From Bubalus kerabau (taxonomy: Eukaryota > Chordata > Mammalia > Artiodactyla > Bovidae), in NCBI RefSeq assembly GCF_029407905.1, contig NC_073630.1:37101001-37165000 (forward strand): a stretch of 64,000 bases of DNA, written 5' to 3'. Below are positions 22,501 to 33,410 of the stretch, in pieces. The translations under genes were made by a program, and so were the position numbers. The notes under the pieces are model-generated. The model worked only from the letters and a program-made list of their open reading frames with translations, ran no database searches and was not told where the DNA came from. Every line of letters starts with the position of its first letter. Position 1 is the first letter of the stretch.

Positions 22501-23672
22501 TTTATTGATTTGATTTTTCTCCCTTTGTTTCTTGATGAGTCTGGCTAATGGTTTGTCCATTTTATTTATCCTTTCAAAGAACCGGATTTTGGCTTTGTTG
22601 ATTTTTGCTATGGTCTCTTTTGTTTCTTTTGCATTTATTTCTGCCCTAATTTTTAAGATTTCTTTCCTTCTACTAACCCTGGGGTTCTTCATTTCTTCCT
22701 TTTCTAGTTGCTTTAGGTGTAGAGTTAGGTTATTTATTGACTTTTTTCTTGTTTCTTGAGGTATGCCTGTATTGCTATGAACTTTCCCCTTAGGACTGCT
22801 TTTACTGTGTCCCACAGGTTTTGGGTAGTTGTGTTTTCATTTTCATTCATTTCTATGCAAATTTTGATTTCTTTTTTGGTTTCTTCTGTGATTTCTTGGT
22901 TATTCAGACGTGTGTTGTTCAGCCTCCATATGTTGGAATTTTTAATAGTTTTTCTCCTGTGATTTAAATCTAATCTTACTGCATTGTGGTCAGAAAAGAT
23001 GCTTGGGATGATTTCAATTTTTTTGAATTTACCAAGGGTAGATTTATGGCCCAGGATGTGATATATCCTGGAGAAGTTTTCTTGTGTGCTTGAGAAAAAG
23101 GTGAAATTTATTGTTTTGGGATGAAATGTCCTATAGATATCAAGTAGGTCTAACTGGCCTATTGTATTGTGTAAAGTTTGTGTTTCCTTGTTAATTTTCT
23201 GTTTAGTTGATCTATCCATAGGTGTGAGTGGGGTATTAAAGTCTCCCACTATTATTGTGTTATTGTTAATTTCCCCTTTCATACTTGTTAACATTTGTCT
23301 TACCTATTGCAGTGCTCCTATGTTGGGTGCATATATATTTATAATTGTTATATCTTCTTCTTGGATTGATCCTTTAATCATTATATAGTGACCTTCTTTG
23401 TCTCTTTTCACAGACTTTGTTTTAAAGTCTATTTTATCTGATATGAGTATTGGTACTCCTGCTTTCTTTTGGTCCCTATTTGCATGGAAAATCTTTTTCC
23501 AGGCCTTCACTTTCAGTCTGTATGTGTCCCCTGTTTTGAGGTGGTTCTCTTGTAGAAAACATATGTAGGGGTCTTGTTTATGTATCCATTCAGCCAGTCT
23601 TTGTCTTTTAGTTGGGGCATTCAACCCATTTACGTTTAAGGTAATTATTGATAAGCATGATCCCATTGCCAT
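19578..23672 (-). pseudogene. L1 ORF2 (endonuclease/reverse transcriptase), broken
   Basis: ORF2 nicks target DNA and reverse transcribes L1 RNA. The endonuclease N-terminus (SIITLNVNGLNAPTKRQRL) starts near 23665. A TAG stop interrupts it after NIGALQ near 23304. The frame resumes at 23294-22734 (GDFNTPL, FSDHNAVRLDL) and shifts to 22815-21850, a 321-codon piece with SPGPDGFTAEFYQ, YRPISLMNIDAKILNKIL, HHDQVGFIPGMQG and SIDAEKAFDKI. A 4-bp deletion at about 21581-21584 removes the phenylalanine codon of the FADD catalytic motif and shifts frame. C-terminal pieces reach 19578, and a Bov-A2 SINE interrupts at 19936-20211. It cannot make an intact protein. Confidence 0.93.
19936..20211 (+). mobile_element. 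Bov-A2 SINE inside L1 ORF2
   Basis: Complete dimeric Bov-A2 ('cggagaaggcaatggcacc' start, AGC-type tail 'cttagcaggagcagcag'). A 9-bp TSD with one mismatch, CACACTGTT at 19927-19935 and CACACGGTT at 20212-20220, shows insertion into the ORF2 C-terminal region. It is the innermost layer of the nest. Confidence 0.94.
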
Positions 23673-23723
23673 TTACTTTATTGTTTTGGGTTCAAATTTA
23701 TACACCCTTTTTCTGTTTCCTGT

Positions 23724-24506
23724 CTAGAGAATATCCTTTAGTATTTGTTGAAGAGCTGGTTTGGTGGTGCTGAATTCTCTCAGCTTTTGCTTGTCTGTAA
23801 AGCTTTTGATTTCTCCTTCATATTTGAATGAAATCCTTGCTGAGTACAATAATCTGGACTGTAGGTTATTTTCTTTCATCACTTTAAGTATGTCTTGCCA
23901 TTCCCTCCTGGCTTGAAGAGTTTCTATTGAAAGATCAGCTGTTATCCTCATGGGGATTCCCTTTTGCGTTATTTGTTGTTTTTCCCTTGCTTCTTTTAAC
24001 ATTTGTTCTTTGTGTTTGATCATTGTTAATTTGATTAATATGTGTCTTGGGGTGTTTCGCCTTGGGTTTTTCCTGTTTGGGACTCTCTGGGTTTATTGGA
24101 CTTGAGTGATTATTTCATTCCCCATTTTAGGGAAGTTTTCAACTATTATCTCCTCAAGTATTTTCTCATGGTGTTTCTTTCTGTCTTCTTCTTCTGGGAC
24201 TCCTATGATTCGAATGTTGTAGCGTTTAATATTGTTCTGGAGGTCTCTGAGATTGTCCTCATTTCTTTTAATTCGTTTTTCTTTTTTCCTCTCTGATTCA
24301 TTTATTTCTACCATTCTATCTTTTAATTCACTAATCCTATCTTCTGTCTCTGTTATTCTACTATTTGTTGCCTCCAGAGTGTTTTTGATCTCATGTATTG
24401 CATTATTCATTATATATTGACTCTTTTTTATTTCTTCTAGGTCCTTGTTAAACCTTTCTTGCATCTTCTCAATCCTTGTCTCCAGGCTATTTATCTGTGA
24501 TTCCAT
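23724..24506 (-). pseudogene. L1 ORF1 (RNA-binding chaperone), broken
   Basis: ORF1 protein coats L1 RNA. The minus-strand frame 24506-24093 (137 codons) shows the heptad-rich coiled coil (ETRIEKMQERFNKDLEEIKK) followed by the start of the RNA-recognition part (RYNIRIIGVPEEE). It stops after ENFPKMGNEIITQVQ, where a short deletion has destroyed the frame. The C-terminal domain appears in another frame at 24023-23724 (KHKEQMLKEAREKQQITQKG). It lies immediately upstream of ORF2, as in all mammalian L1s. Confidence 0.9.
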
Positions 24507-25159
24507 TTTGATTTAAAGATTTTGGATCAATTTCACTATCATTATTCAGAATTCGTTATCAGGTAGATTCCCTATCTCTTCCTCTTTTGTTTGGTTTGGT
24601 GGGCATTTATCCTGTTCCTTTACCTGCTGGGTATTCCTCTGTCTCTTCATCTTGTTTATATTGCTGAGTTTTGGGTGTCCTTTCTGTATTCTGGCAGTTT
24701 GTGGAGTTCTCTTTTTTGTGGAGTTTCCTCACTGTGTGTGGGTTTGTACAGGTGGCTTGTCATGCTTTCTTGGTTAGGGAAGTTTGTGTCGGTGTTCTGG
24801 TGGGTGGAGCTGGATTTCTTCTCTCTGGAGTGCAATGAAGTGTCCAGTAATGAGTTATGAGATGTCTATGGTTTTGTAGTAACTTTGGGCAGCCTGTATA
24901 TTGGAGTTCAGGGCTGTGTCCCTGTGTTGCTGGAGAATTTGCTTGGTATGTCCTGCCCTGGAACTTGTTGGCCCTTGTGTGGTGCTTGTTTTCAGTGTAG
25001 GTATGGAGGCGTTTGATGAGCTCCTGTCAATTAATGTTCCCTGGAGTCAGGAGTTCCCTGGAGTTAGGGTTTGGACTTAAGCCTCCTACTTCCAGTTATC
25101 AGTCTTATTTTTACAGTAGTCTCAAAACTTCTCCTTCTATACAGCACCATTGATAAAAC

Positions 25160-25620
25160 ATCTAGGTTAAAGATGAAAAGTTTCTCCACTGTGAGGGTCA
25201 CCCAGAGAGGTTCACAGCCTTACATGGAGAAGAGAAGAGGGAGGAGGGAGTTAGAGGCGACCCAAATGAGATGAGGTGGAATCAATAGAGGAGAGAGCAG
25301 GCTAGCCAGTAATCACTTCCTTATGTGCACTCCATAACTGGAGTGCTCAGAGATGTTCAGGGAGTTATACAGAGAAGAGAAGCGGGAGGAAGGAGACAGA
25401 GGTGACCAGGAGGATAAAAGGGGGGAATGAAAAGGAGAGAGACAGATCCAGCCAGTAATCAGTTCCCTAAGTGTTCTCCACCGTCTGGAACACACAGAAA
25501 TTCACAGAGTTGGGTAGAGTAGAGAGGGGTTAGAGAGGAGACACAGGCGACCTGGTGGAGAAAAAGGAGAGTCCAAAGAGGGAGAGAGCAGTCAAGCCAG
25601 TAATCTCTCTTCCAAGTAAA
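25160..25620. repeat. Tandem array, about 3 units of about 146 bp, in L1 5' UTR
   Basis: The marker 'ccagtaatc' recurs at 25306, 25452 and 25597, spacings of 146 and 145 bp. Each is preceded by an AG-rich segment with 'gagagag'. Units differ by substitutions and small gaps, so the array is an old feature of the L1 subfamily or of this copy. Confidence 0.85.
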
Positions 25621-25650
25621 AAATGGGTACTGAAGATTGGGTTCTTAAAG

Positions 25651-26108
25651 GTACAAAATTGGTAACAAATACCTAAAAGCAAAAATTAAAAATCTAGAGT
25701 AGAGTTTGGAATTTCAAAAATACAATGTTAAAGAAAAGAAGGAGAAAAGGAAAGAGAAAATCAAACAAACAAAGTCACAAAAATTATAAAGAAAATATAG
25801 GTACAAAATTGATAACAAATACCAAAAACCATAAATTAAAAATCTAGAGTAGAGTTTGGAATTTCAGAAATACAATGTTAAAGGAAAGAAGAAGAGAAAA
25901 AAAGAGAGGGGAAAAAAAGTCACAAAAATTATATAAAAAAATATAATTACAAAATTGATAACAAATACCAGAAAGCTAAAATTAGAAGTCTAGAGTAGAG
26001 TTTGGAATTTCAAAAATGCAATGTTAAAGAAAAGAAGAAAAAAAAAAAAAGAAGAAGAAGAAAGAAAGAAAGAGAAAAAGAAAAAAAAAACAAGGTCACA
26101 AAAATTAT
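25651..26108. repeat. Second tandem array, 3 units of 146-150 bp, in L1 5' UTR
   Basis: The marker 'tacaaaattg(a/g)taacaaat' occurs at about 25652, 25802 and 25948. Each unit also contains 'tctagagtagagtttggaat' and ends with 'gtcacaaaaattat'. The third unit has an expanded A/G-rich stretch. The period is nearly that of the preceding array although the unit sequence differs. Confidence 0.9.
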
Positions 26109-28076
26109 AAAAAATATATATATGAAGTTTCCTTTTTAAAAAGAAATAGGAAAAAGAAAAAAAAGAAATAGGGTCTTTTTTTTTTTGCAAAGTAATAGTA
26201 GGTTATAAAAGTGAAAATTAAAGGAGTAATAGAGGACTTAATTTTTTTTTAATTAAAAAAAAAGAATGGATCATCATGAAAATAGTAAAAATATATCTAG
26301 GACTTTCTCTGGTGTTGTTGTGGGTATTGTGGGGTCAGTTTATTTTCAGCTAGTTCCTTGGTCCAGCTTATATTTCTCAAGATCTATATGCCCCTTCCTA
26401 TGTAGTTGGTACTAATGACAGGGTTTTAATCTATTGCCTGTCGCTTCCAAGGCAGTTCCCTCTGTTACAGCTTCTTCTGTTTGCTGGTCTCTTCAGTGTC
26501 TGATTTCCTCCCTGATACAAAGGGGGTGGTGATGGACACGTTTTTTCTTTTTTAGGCTCACTTGTTCAGTCACGCTGTGGGGAGGGAGGGACGCTGCAAA
26601 CAAATAACACAGGCGTGTGCTCACAGTGCCTCAGCCACACTGGGCCTGCCCCCGCTCATGGCGCATGTAGCCTCCCTGCCCACACTGCTCAGGCTCTAGG
26701 TTGCTCCGCTGGGAACCATCCGAGGCCGGCCTTGGGCTGCTTGCACCTCCCAGGTCTAAGCTGCTCAGGTTCAGGCACTCGGGTAGTCCTCAGAGGTGCA
26801 GACTCAGTTGGGCCTGCATTTTGTGCCCTTCCTGGGTCCGAGCAGCTCAGGTGATGTGTTTGGCGAGCGCGGTTGCTGCAACTTATCGCCTCCCCACCAC
26901 TCGGTTTTCTGGGTGTACAACCGGAGCACCTTCTCAGGCGGATGTTGACCGTCCAGAACCCCAAGAAGTCTTAGTTAGCAAAGAAGCCTGCTTACAGTTT
27001 TGTAGATAATGTCTCTCCGGGGCTGCGATTGCCCCTTTCTGGCTCTGGCTGCCTGTCACAGGAGGGGGATGGTCTGCAGCTGGCTATCTCTGTTCAGTCC
27101 TTTGTTTCGTGCACAGGCCTGGCAGTGTCTTAGGTTAGGGCTGGCTTTTCGCGTGGTAGATATCCCACAGTCTGGTTTGCTAGCCCAAATTAGTTCGCTC
27201 AGATAGCGCTCGGGGCATTCAGACCAGATCCTTACTCTAAGCGATGCAGCCCGTGCCTCCCTGCCCAGCCCCCACTTGCTAGTGGCGGGTGCAGGTGTCT
27301 TCGCTGCTTCTCCTCTGGGGAAGTTACCATTGAGCTCGTAATCTGTGGGTTTTAATTGTTTATTTATTTTTCCTCCCTGTTATGTTGCCCTCTGTGCTTC
27401 CAAGGCTCGGCACAGATTCAGCAGTGAAAGTGTTTCCTGGTGTTTGGAAATTTCTCTCTTCTTAGGACTCCCTTCCCGGGACAGAGCTCCATCCCTCCCT
27501 CTTTTGTCTCTTTTTTTGTCTTTTATATTTTTTCCTACCTCCTTTCGAAGACAATGCGTTGCTTTTCTAGGTGCCTGATGTCCTCTGCTGGCATACAGAA
27601 GTTGTTTTGTGGAATTTACTCAGCGTTTAAATGTTCTTTTGATGACTTTTTGGGGGAGAAAGTGGTCTCCCCATTCTATTCCTCTGCCATCTTAGCTCCT
27701 CTCTCCAATTTTCTTGAAGAGATTTCTAGTCTGCCCCATTCTTTTGTTTTCCTCTATTTCTTTGCACTGATCACTGAAGAAGGCTTTCTTATCTTTTCTT
27801 GCTATTCTTTGGAACTCTGCATTCAAATGGGTATATCTTTCCTTATCTCCTTTGTGTCTCGCTTCTGTTCTTTTCACAGCTATTTGTAAGGTCTCCTCAG
27901 ACAGCCATTTTGCCTTTTTGCATTTCTTTCTCTTGGGGATGGTCTTGCGCCCTGTCTCCTGTACAATGTCACAAACCTCTGTCCATAGTTCATCAGGCAC
28001 TCTGTTTCTCAGATCTAGACCCTTAAATCTATTTCTCACTTCCACTGTATAATTGTTAAGGGTTTATAACTAAATC

Positions 28077-28990
28077 TAGTTATAGATATTTCACCACATA
28101 ACTAGGTATTTCACCACAAAGAAAAATCCAAGTCCTAATGGCTTTACTAGGGAATTCCATTAAACATTTAAGAAACAAGTTATACCAATATTGCCCAGAT
28201 TTTTTATAAAAGAGAAGAGAGAAAAGATATTCCAAATATTCTCAATGAGGCCACCATTACCCTAATATTAAAGTCAGAAGAAAATAAAGGACCACAAGGA
28301 AATATATAAACATAATATTAGCTAATAAAATTTAGTAATATAAGAAAATGATAATATACCAAATAGGGTTCATTTTAGAAAAGAAAAACAGCAACAGAAA
28401 AATAAAGAATTTTAAAAAGAACTTGTGATTGCTAGGGGCTAGAGACAGGGAGAAATAGGCCCACTTTGTTCCATGGGTGAGAAGTTTCAATTATGCAGAT
28501 GAATAAGTTCTTGATACTTGCTATACCACATTCTGCCTATTGTTTTAAATGTTTTGTGTGTGCGTGCTAAGTCACTTTGGTCATGTCCCACTCTGAAATC
28601 TCATGGAGCCTGCAAGGCTCCTCTATCCATGGGATTCTCCAGGCAAGAGTACTGGAGTGGGAAGCCATTCCCTTCTTCAGTGGAATGCAGGTTCTTCACC
28701 ACGAGTGCCATCTGAGGAGCCCTATCACTGTCCTACTGAGTACCTAAAACAGTTGTTAAGAAGGTAGATTTCATTTTGTGTTCTTACCACATGCACACAC
28801 TTAAACCACACAAATAAAGAAAAACTAAAGGGGCACTAGGCAACTTTTAGAGATGATGGATTTTTTTTTTTTAACTTCATTATAGTGATGGTTTCACATT
28901 TGTATCTATATGTTTACACTCATTGAAGTGTATGTGTTAAATATGCAGATTTTTATAAATCAACTGTACTTCAATAAAGTTGTGGGGGTT
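28077..28990 (+). mobile_element. Old L1 (outer host of nest), second segment with 3' UTR
   Basis: From 28077 to about 28388 the text continues L1 ORF2 in sense ('ctaatggctttactagg', 'aatgaggccaccattaccct'). It then jumps to L1 3' UTR-like sequence ('gattgctaggggctagagac', 'caattatgcagatgaataag') that ends with 'caataaagttg' and an A-rich end. A large internal part of ORF2 is missing at about 28390. A Bov-tA SINE interrupts the 3' UTR at 28555. Confidence 0.72.
28555..28722 (-). mobile_element. Bov-tA SINE
   Basis: Reverse Bov-A body ('catgtcccactctg', 'ggcaagagtactggagtggg') followed by a shortened reverse tRNA-like head ('gccatctgaggagcccta'). A deletion has removed part of the region joining body and head. 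It lies within the old L1 3' UTR. Confidence 0.85.
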
Positions 28991-29437
28991 TTTTAATAAA
29001 AGAAAAAATGGGAATGATTGCTTATCCAAGTTATATGTTTAAAAGTTAAAAAAAAAATCCTGAGAAATTAAGGTGATAAATTCACAGAGATAAATTTCCA
29101 AGTCTTTGGATTGAATTTTGAGCCTCAAAGATGGATACCTGTACATGGAAGATATACACAGTGAATGGTATTGCTGGAAAAAGAGGAATGAAAAGATATA
29201 TCTTGTTGAATCAAGGGGATACTAATATGATTGATACAGTAATAAACCAGCTTCATGAAAATTACTGTGGTTATATGCTCTGGAATGTTATTTTTTTTAG
29301 GAATAATATTTTTGTCATCACAGGCTTTAAACATAGACATAATTATAATTATAAAAGTGTAATTAATAGATCTTATATTACTTTGTATTCAAATTTCATA
29401 GTACATTGGACCATTTTCCTAAAGTTGTTGTAATTAT
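28991..29437. other. No gene or recognised repeat
   Basis: AT-rich, apparently single-copy DNA. The 100-codon plus-strand frame at 29131-29433 has biased AT-rich composition and no recognised similarity. Confidence 0.55.
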
Positions 29438-29641
29438 CGTTTAGTCCCTAAGTCATGTCTGACTCTTTCGTGACCCCATGGACTGTAGCCTGTCAGGCTC
29501 CTCTGTCCATGGGATTTCCCAGGCAAAACTGTTGAGTGAGTTGCCATTTCCTTCTCCAGGGGATCTACCTGACCCAGGGCTTGAACCCACGTCTTCTCCA
29601 TTGGCAAGCAGATTCTTTACTGCTGGTCACCAGGAAAGCCC
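29438..29641 (-). mobile_element. Bov-tA SINE
   Basis: Reverse Bov-A body ('gactctttcgtgaccccatg') with reverse tRNA head ('gctggtcaccaggaaagcc'). A decayed repeat flanks it: AGTTGTTGTAATTA at 29423 and AGTTGTCCTAATCA at 29642, three mismatches in 14. Confidence 0.9.
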
Positions 29642-29655
29642 AGTTGTCCTAATCA

Positions 29656-31387
29656 CAATAGTTTTTCTTTTTCTTTTTTTTTTCTTTTAATGAAAGTTAT
29701 TTATCTTAGGGATTTATTGTGAAACTTTTGCCTAATTTGTAATTCTCAGGTATTCCAGTCAAAATGTTTACTTAAAAAATCAAAAGGAAAGTATTTGATA
29801 TAACTTTATTAGTTAATGCATAATTTTTAATTTCTATCCTCCCTTAAAAAAACACCAATAACAGAAATTAAATGATTGTAGTGTGTCCAGTTTCACTGTG
29901 TTTGTGCTATAATTATTAACAGACTAGCTGGCAGGAACATAGTTGCTAAGTTATTATCTTCTCCCCTGCAGACTGTCTTTGATGCATACTGCTTTCTGAA
30001 GGAAATGGTTGCATGTGTTTAATGAATTTCCTTCTGGTGATCTTACACCTGCTTTGTTAACAAATTTTTTCATGCTTTCATTTGTCACTAACTGATAATC
30101 ATGACTTTCAAACCACAAAAAGAATTGTGTAGTACCCTTTTATTTTCTGCTTGTTGTTCTGACATGGGTTATTAGGTATGTCACTTAGACAATGACAAAA
30201 ATAACAGCTGTGAAGTTTATTGTACTAAGAAGTCATTTTTTATATTACTTTTGGCAATGTCTATTAAAAGTCTGTCCAATGTCTGATGGGAAAAAATAAT
30301 AAATTCTCTTGGAAAAATAATTTAACTATTACAGAGAGGACACAGTTATAAAATACATTACCATTAATCCCTTTCTCATTTCCAAAGTTCACAATCATTT
30401 GGGAGATATTTGTTAGAATGATGTATGTGTTTAATTTCATCCAAATTAGTCTAAAAGAAGTTTGAAATCCTTACAGTACATTGAGAATTTAATTCTGCAA
30501 AAGAGTTGTGATATACAGTAGAAACTCATGCTTTATAAAATGAAAATACTTTTAATTATTGGATTTATATTATTGATGTGGAGCTGTGTATATCTTCATT
30601 ATGTCAGTGAAAACACTGAGCACCTTGCTTCTCCATCACTTTGGCAGTTCCATCAGCTTCCTGTAATGTACATCTCAAGTCAACCAGCCATAAGAGATTG
30701 ATGTGTAAAATAAGAACTTCTTAGGTTTGTAAACCAGCTCTCTTGAGCTCCATTATCACATTTTCCCTCCCCTAACAAGGAAATTATGAATACCTCTGTT
30801 ATGACTGGCTAAGTCAGGCAAAATCTATATTTCAAGCCTTAAACTGAACAGTTATACAACTTCTGCATTGCCAAATTCCAGGTCCCACCAGTATTTTGTC
30901 TTTTGGCCAGAGGTCGGTGACAAACCAATTCAAAGTAGTGTTTTAATTATAAGCATCCTTATGTCACTTTCCTTGATTTATTACTCATTTGCTTAAGTGA
31001 ATAATATATCAAAATTTTCATCCATACATTCTCAAATTTCAGCATTCTCCTTGTGTCAGAGGGATCTAGATGTTTGGAAAAGATTTGTGTACCCTTCCAT
31101 AATTTACAGTTTTCCCTTAAACTACTGAAACAACCAAGGACTATGTTTCTTATTCCTTGTTTCTAAATAGGGTGACTTGTCTCACACTGAAGAGTAAGCA
31201 TCAGAAATGTCTATTTACTATCTGAAGGTGATAAGGTGTGGATTTGCCTTCTAATTATCCCCTTCTGTGCCCACAGGATGTTGATTAAAATAATCTAGAA
31301 ACCATATATTTAATATATCAGAAATTCTGAAATCCTGGTGCCAAATAATTTGTGTGAAATAGAACTCATTAATTTTATGGCACTCTT
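29656..31387. other. Longest repeat-poor block in the first half
   Basis: About 1.7 kb with no recognised repeat and no long frame. A pyrimidine tract ending in CAG at about 29950-29970 resembles a splice acceptor and is followed by 16 open codons, but nothing else supports an exon. Sequence of this kind may be conserved noncoding DNA; that needs comparison with other mammals. Confidence 0.5.
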
Positions 31388-31572
31388 TTTTTAAATTTAT
31401 TTTTTTATCAAAGGATAATTGCATTACAAAATTTTGTTGTTTAATGTCAAATATCAACATGAATCAGCCATAGATATACATGAACCTCCCTCCCATCTCC
31501 CTCCCCATCCCATCCCTCTAGGTTAATGCAGAGCCCCTGTTTGAGTATCCTGAGCCATACAGCAAATTCCCC

Positions 31573-32772
31573 TAGGCTATCTATTCTGGTTTTAGAAAAG
31601 GAAGAGGAACCAGAGATCAAATTGCCAACATCCACTGGATCATGGAAAAAGCAAGAGAGTTCCAGAAAAACATCTATTTCTGCTTTATTGACTATGCCAA
31701 AGCCTTTGACTGTGTGGACCACAATAAACTGTGGAAATTCTGAAAGAGATGGGAATACCAGACCACCTGATTTGCCTCTTGAGAAATTTGTATGCAGGTC
31801 AGGAAGCAACAGTTAGAACTGGACATGGGACAACAGACTGGTTCCAAATAGGAAAAGGAGTATGTCAAGGCTGTATATTGTCACCCTGCTTATTTAACAT
31901 GTATGCAGACTACATCATGAGAAACACTGGGCTGGAAGAAACACAAGCTGGAATTAAGATTGCTGGGAGAAATATCAATAACCTCAGATATGCAGATGAC
32001 ACCAGCCTTATGGCAGTAACTGAAGAGGAACTAAAAAGCCTCTTGATGAAAGTGAAAGAGGAGAGTGTAAAAGTTGGCTTAAAACTCAACATTCAGAAAA
32101 TGAACATCATGGCATCCGGTCCCATCACTTCATGGGAAATAGATGGGGAAACAGTGGAAACAGTGTCAGACTTTTTCTAGGCTCCAAAATCACTGCAGAT
32201 GGTGACTGCAGCCATGAAAATAAAAGACGCTTACTCCTTGGAAGGAAAGTTATGACCAGCCTAGACAGCATATTGAAAAGCAGACACATTACTTTGACAA
32301 CAAAGGTTCGTCTAGTCAAGGCTATGGTTTTTACTGTGGTCATGTATGGATGTGAGAGTTGGACTGTGAAGAAAGCTGAGCACCAAAGAATTGATGCTTT
32401 TGAATTGTGGTGTTGGAGAAGACTCTTGAGAGTCCCTTGGACTGCAAGGAGATCCAAGCTGTCCATTCTGAAGGAGATCAGTCCTGGGATTTCTTTGGAA
32501 GGAATGATGCTGAAGCTGAAACTCCAGTACTTTGGCCACCTCATGCAAAGAGTTGACTCATTGGAAAAGACTCTGATGCTGGGAGGGATTGGGGGCAGGA
32601 GGAGAAGGGGACAAGAGGAGATGAGATGGCTTGATGGCATCACTGACTCAATGGACGTGAGTCTGAGTGAACTCCGGGAGTTGGTGATGGACAGGGAGGC
32701 CTTGCGTGCTGCGATTCATGGGTCGCAAAGAGTCAGACACGACTGAGCGACTGATCTGATCTGATCTGATCT
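31573..32772 (+). mobile_element. BovB LINE, young subfamily, 5'-truncated
   Basis: It begins inside the reverse-transcriptase domain ('ctggttttagaaaagg') and ends in a (CTGAT)n tail near 32755-32770. The frame at 31731-32180 (149 codons) carries RTGHGTTDWFQIGKGVCQG and YADDTSLMAV, with threonine-serine instead of the usual threonine-threonine after YADD. A frameshift near 32165 moves to 32132-32746 (204 codons) with YGCESWTVKKAEHQR and RSKLSILKEISPGISLEG. The host is the L1 3' UTR. Confidence 0.95.
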
Positions 32773-33410
32773 GCATATGATAATGTAACTTTCCATGTTA
32801 CTCTTTCCATACATCTCACCCTCTCCCCATGTCCATAAGTCTATTCTCTATGTCTGTTTCTCCACTGCTTCCCTGTAAATAAATTCTTCAGTACCATTTG
32901 TCCAGATTCTGTATATATGCATTAGAATATGATATTTGTCTTTCTCTTTCTGATTTATTTCACTCTGTATAATAGGTTCTAGGTTCATGCACCTCTTTAG
33001 AACTGACTCAAATGTCTTCCTTTTTATGGCTGAGTAATATTCCATTGTGCACATGTATCATTACTTCTTTATCCTTTCATATGTCGATGGACATCTAAGT
33101 TGCTTCCATGTTCTAGCTATTGTAAACAGTGCTTCAATGAACACTGGGATACATGTGTCTTTCAATTTTTATTTCCTCAGGGTATATGTCTAGGAGTGGG
33201 ATTGCTGGGTCATATGGTGCTTTCATTCCTAGTTTTAAAGGAATCTCCACACTGTTCTCCATAGTGGCTGTACTAGTTTGCATTCCCACCAACAGTGTAA
33301 GATCATTTACTTTTCTCCACACCGTCTCCAGATGTATTGTTTGTAGACTTTTTGACGATAACCATTCTGACCAGTGTGAATTGATATCTCATAGTTTTGA
33401 TTTGCATTTC

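Larger units (their letters stand above)
19209..27701 (-). mobile_element. Full-length ruminant L1 (L1_BT-like)
   Basis: An antisense L1 of about 8.5 kb including a 276-bp SINE, so about 8.2 kb of its own sequence, as expected for a full-length ruminant L1. Read on the minus strand it begins at 27701 with GAGGAGCTAAGATGGC, has a roughly 3.2-kb 5' UTR, ORF1 remains (24506 to 23724), ORF2 remains (23672 to 19578), a 3' UTR and a poly(A) tail seen as poly(T) at about 19209-19223. A perfect 14-bp TSD, TCTCCAATTTTCTT, lies at 19195-19208 and 27702-27715. Stops and frameshifts in both ORFs make it inactive. Confidence 0.95.
24507..27701 (-). promoter_or_regulatory. L1 5' UTR / internal promoter region
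   Basis: This is the roughly 3.2-kb leader of the full-length L1. Its first kilobase (about 26580-27701 on the plus strand) is clearly richer in G, C and CpG than the rest of the window, as expected of an L1 internal RNA polymerase II promoter. Closer to ORF1 it contains two purine-rich tandem arrays (25160-25620 and 25651-26108). The short frames at 26600-27210 are spurious. Confidence 0.75.
17510..28063 (-). mobile_element. BovB LINE split by a full-length L1
   Basis: BovB sequence occupies 17510-19208 and 27702-28063; everything between is a later L1. On the minus strand 27692-28045 gives linker-domain sequence (NRFKGLDLRNRVPDELWTEV). The part 18585-19169 gives the next 194 codons (EPDILECEVKWAL, KASGGDGIP, LPDVQAGFRKDRG), and 18245-18712 the reverse-transcriptase core with a frameshift at the YADD region. 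A 13-bp TSD with two mismatches (TCATAACTAGATC at 17497-17509, TTATAACTAAATC at 28064-28076) fixes the outer boundaries. Confidence 0.92.

Noticed and set aside
25990..26190. 66-codon minus-strand phenylalanine/serine-rich frame
   Set aside because: It is translation of an A/G-rich tandem repeat in the L1 leader.
26600..27580. GC- and CpG-rich block as a host gene promoter with exons
   Set aside because: It is the 5' UTR of the full-length antisense L1, ending at its canonical 5' start and TSD.
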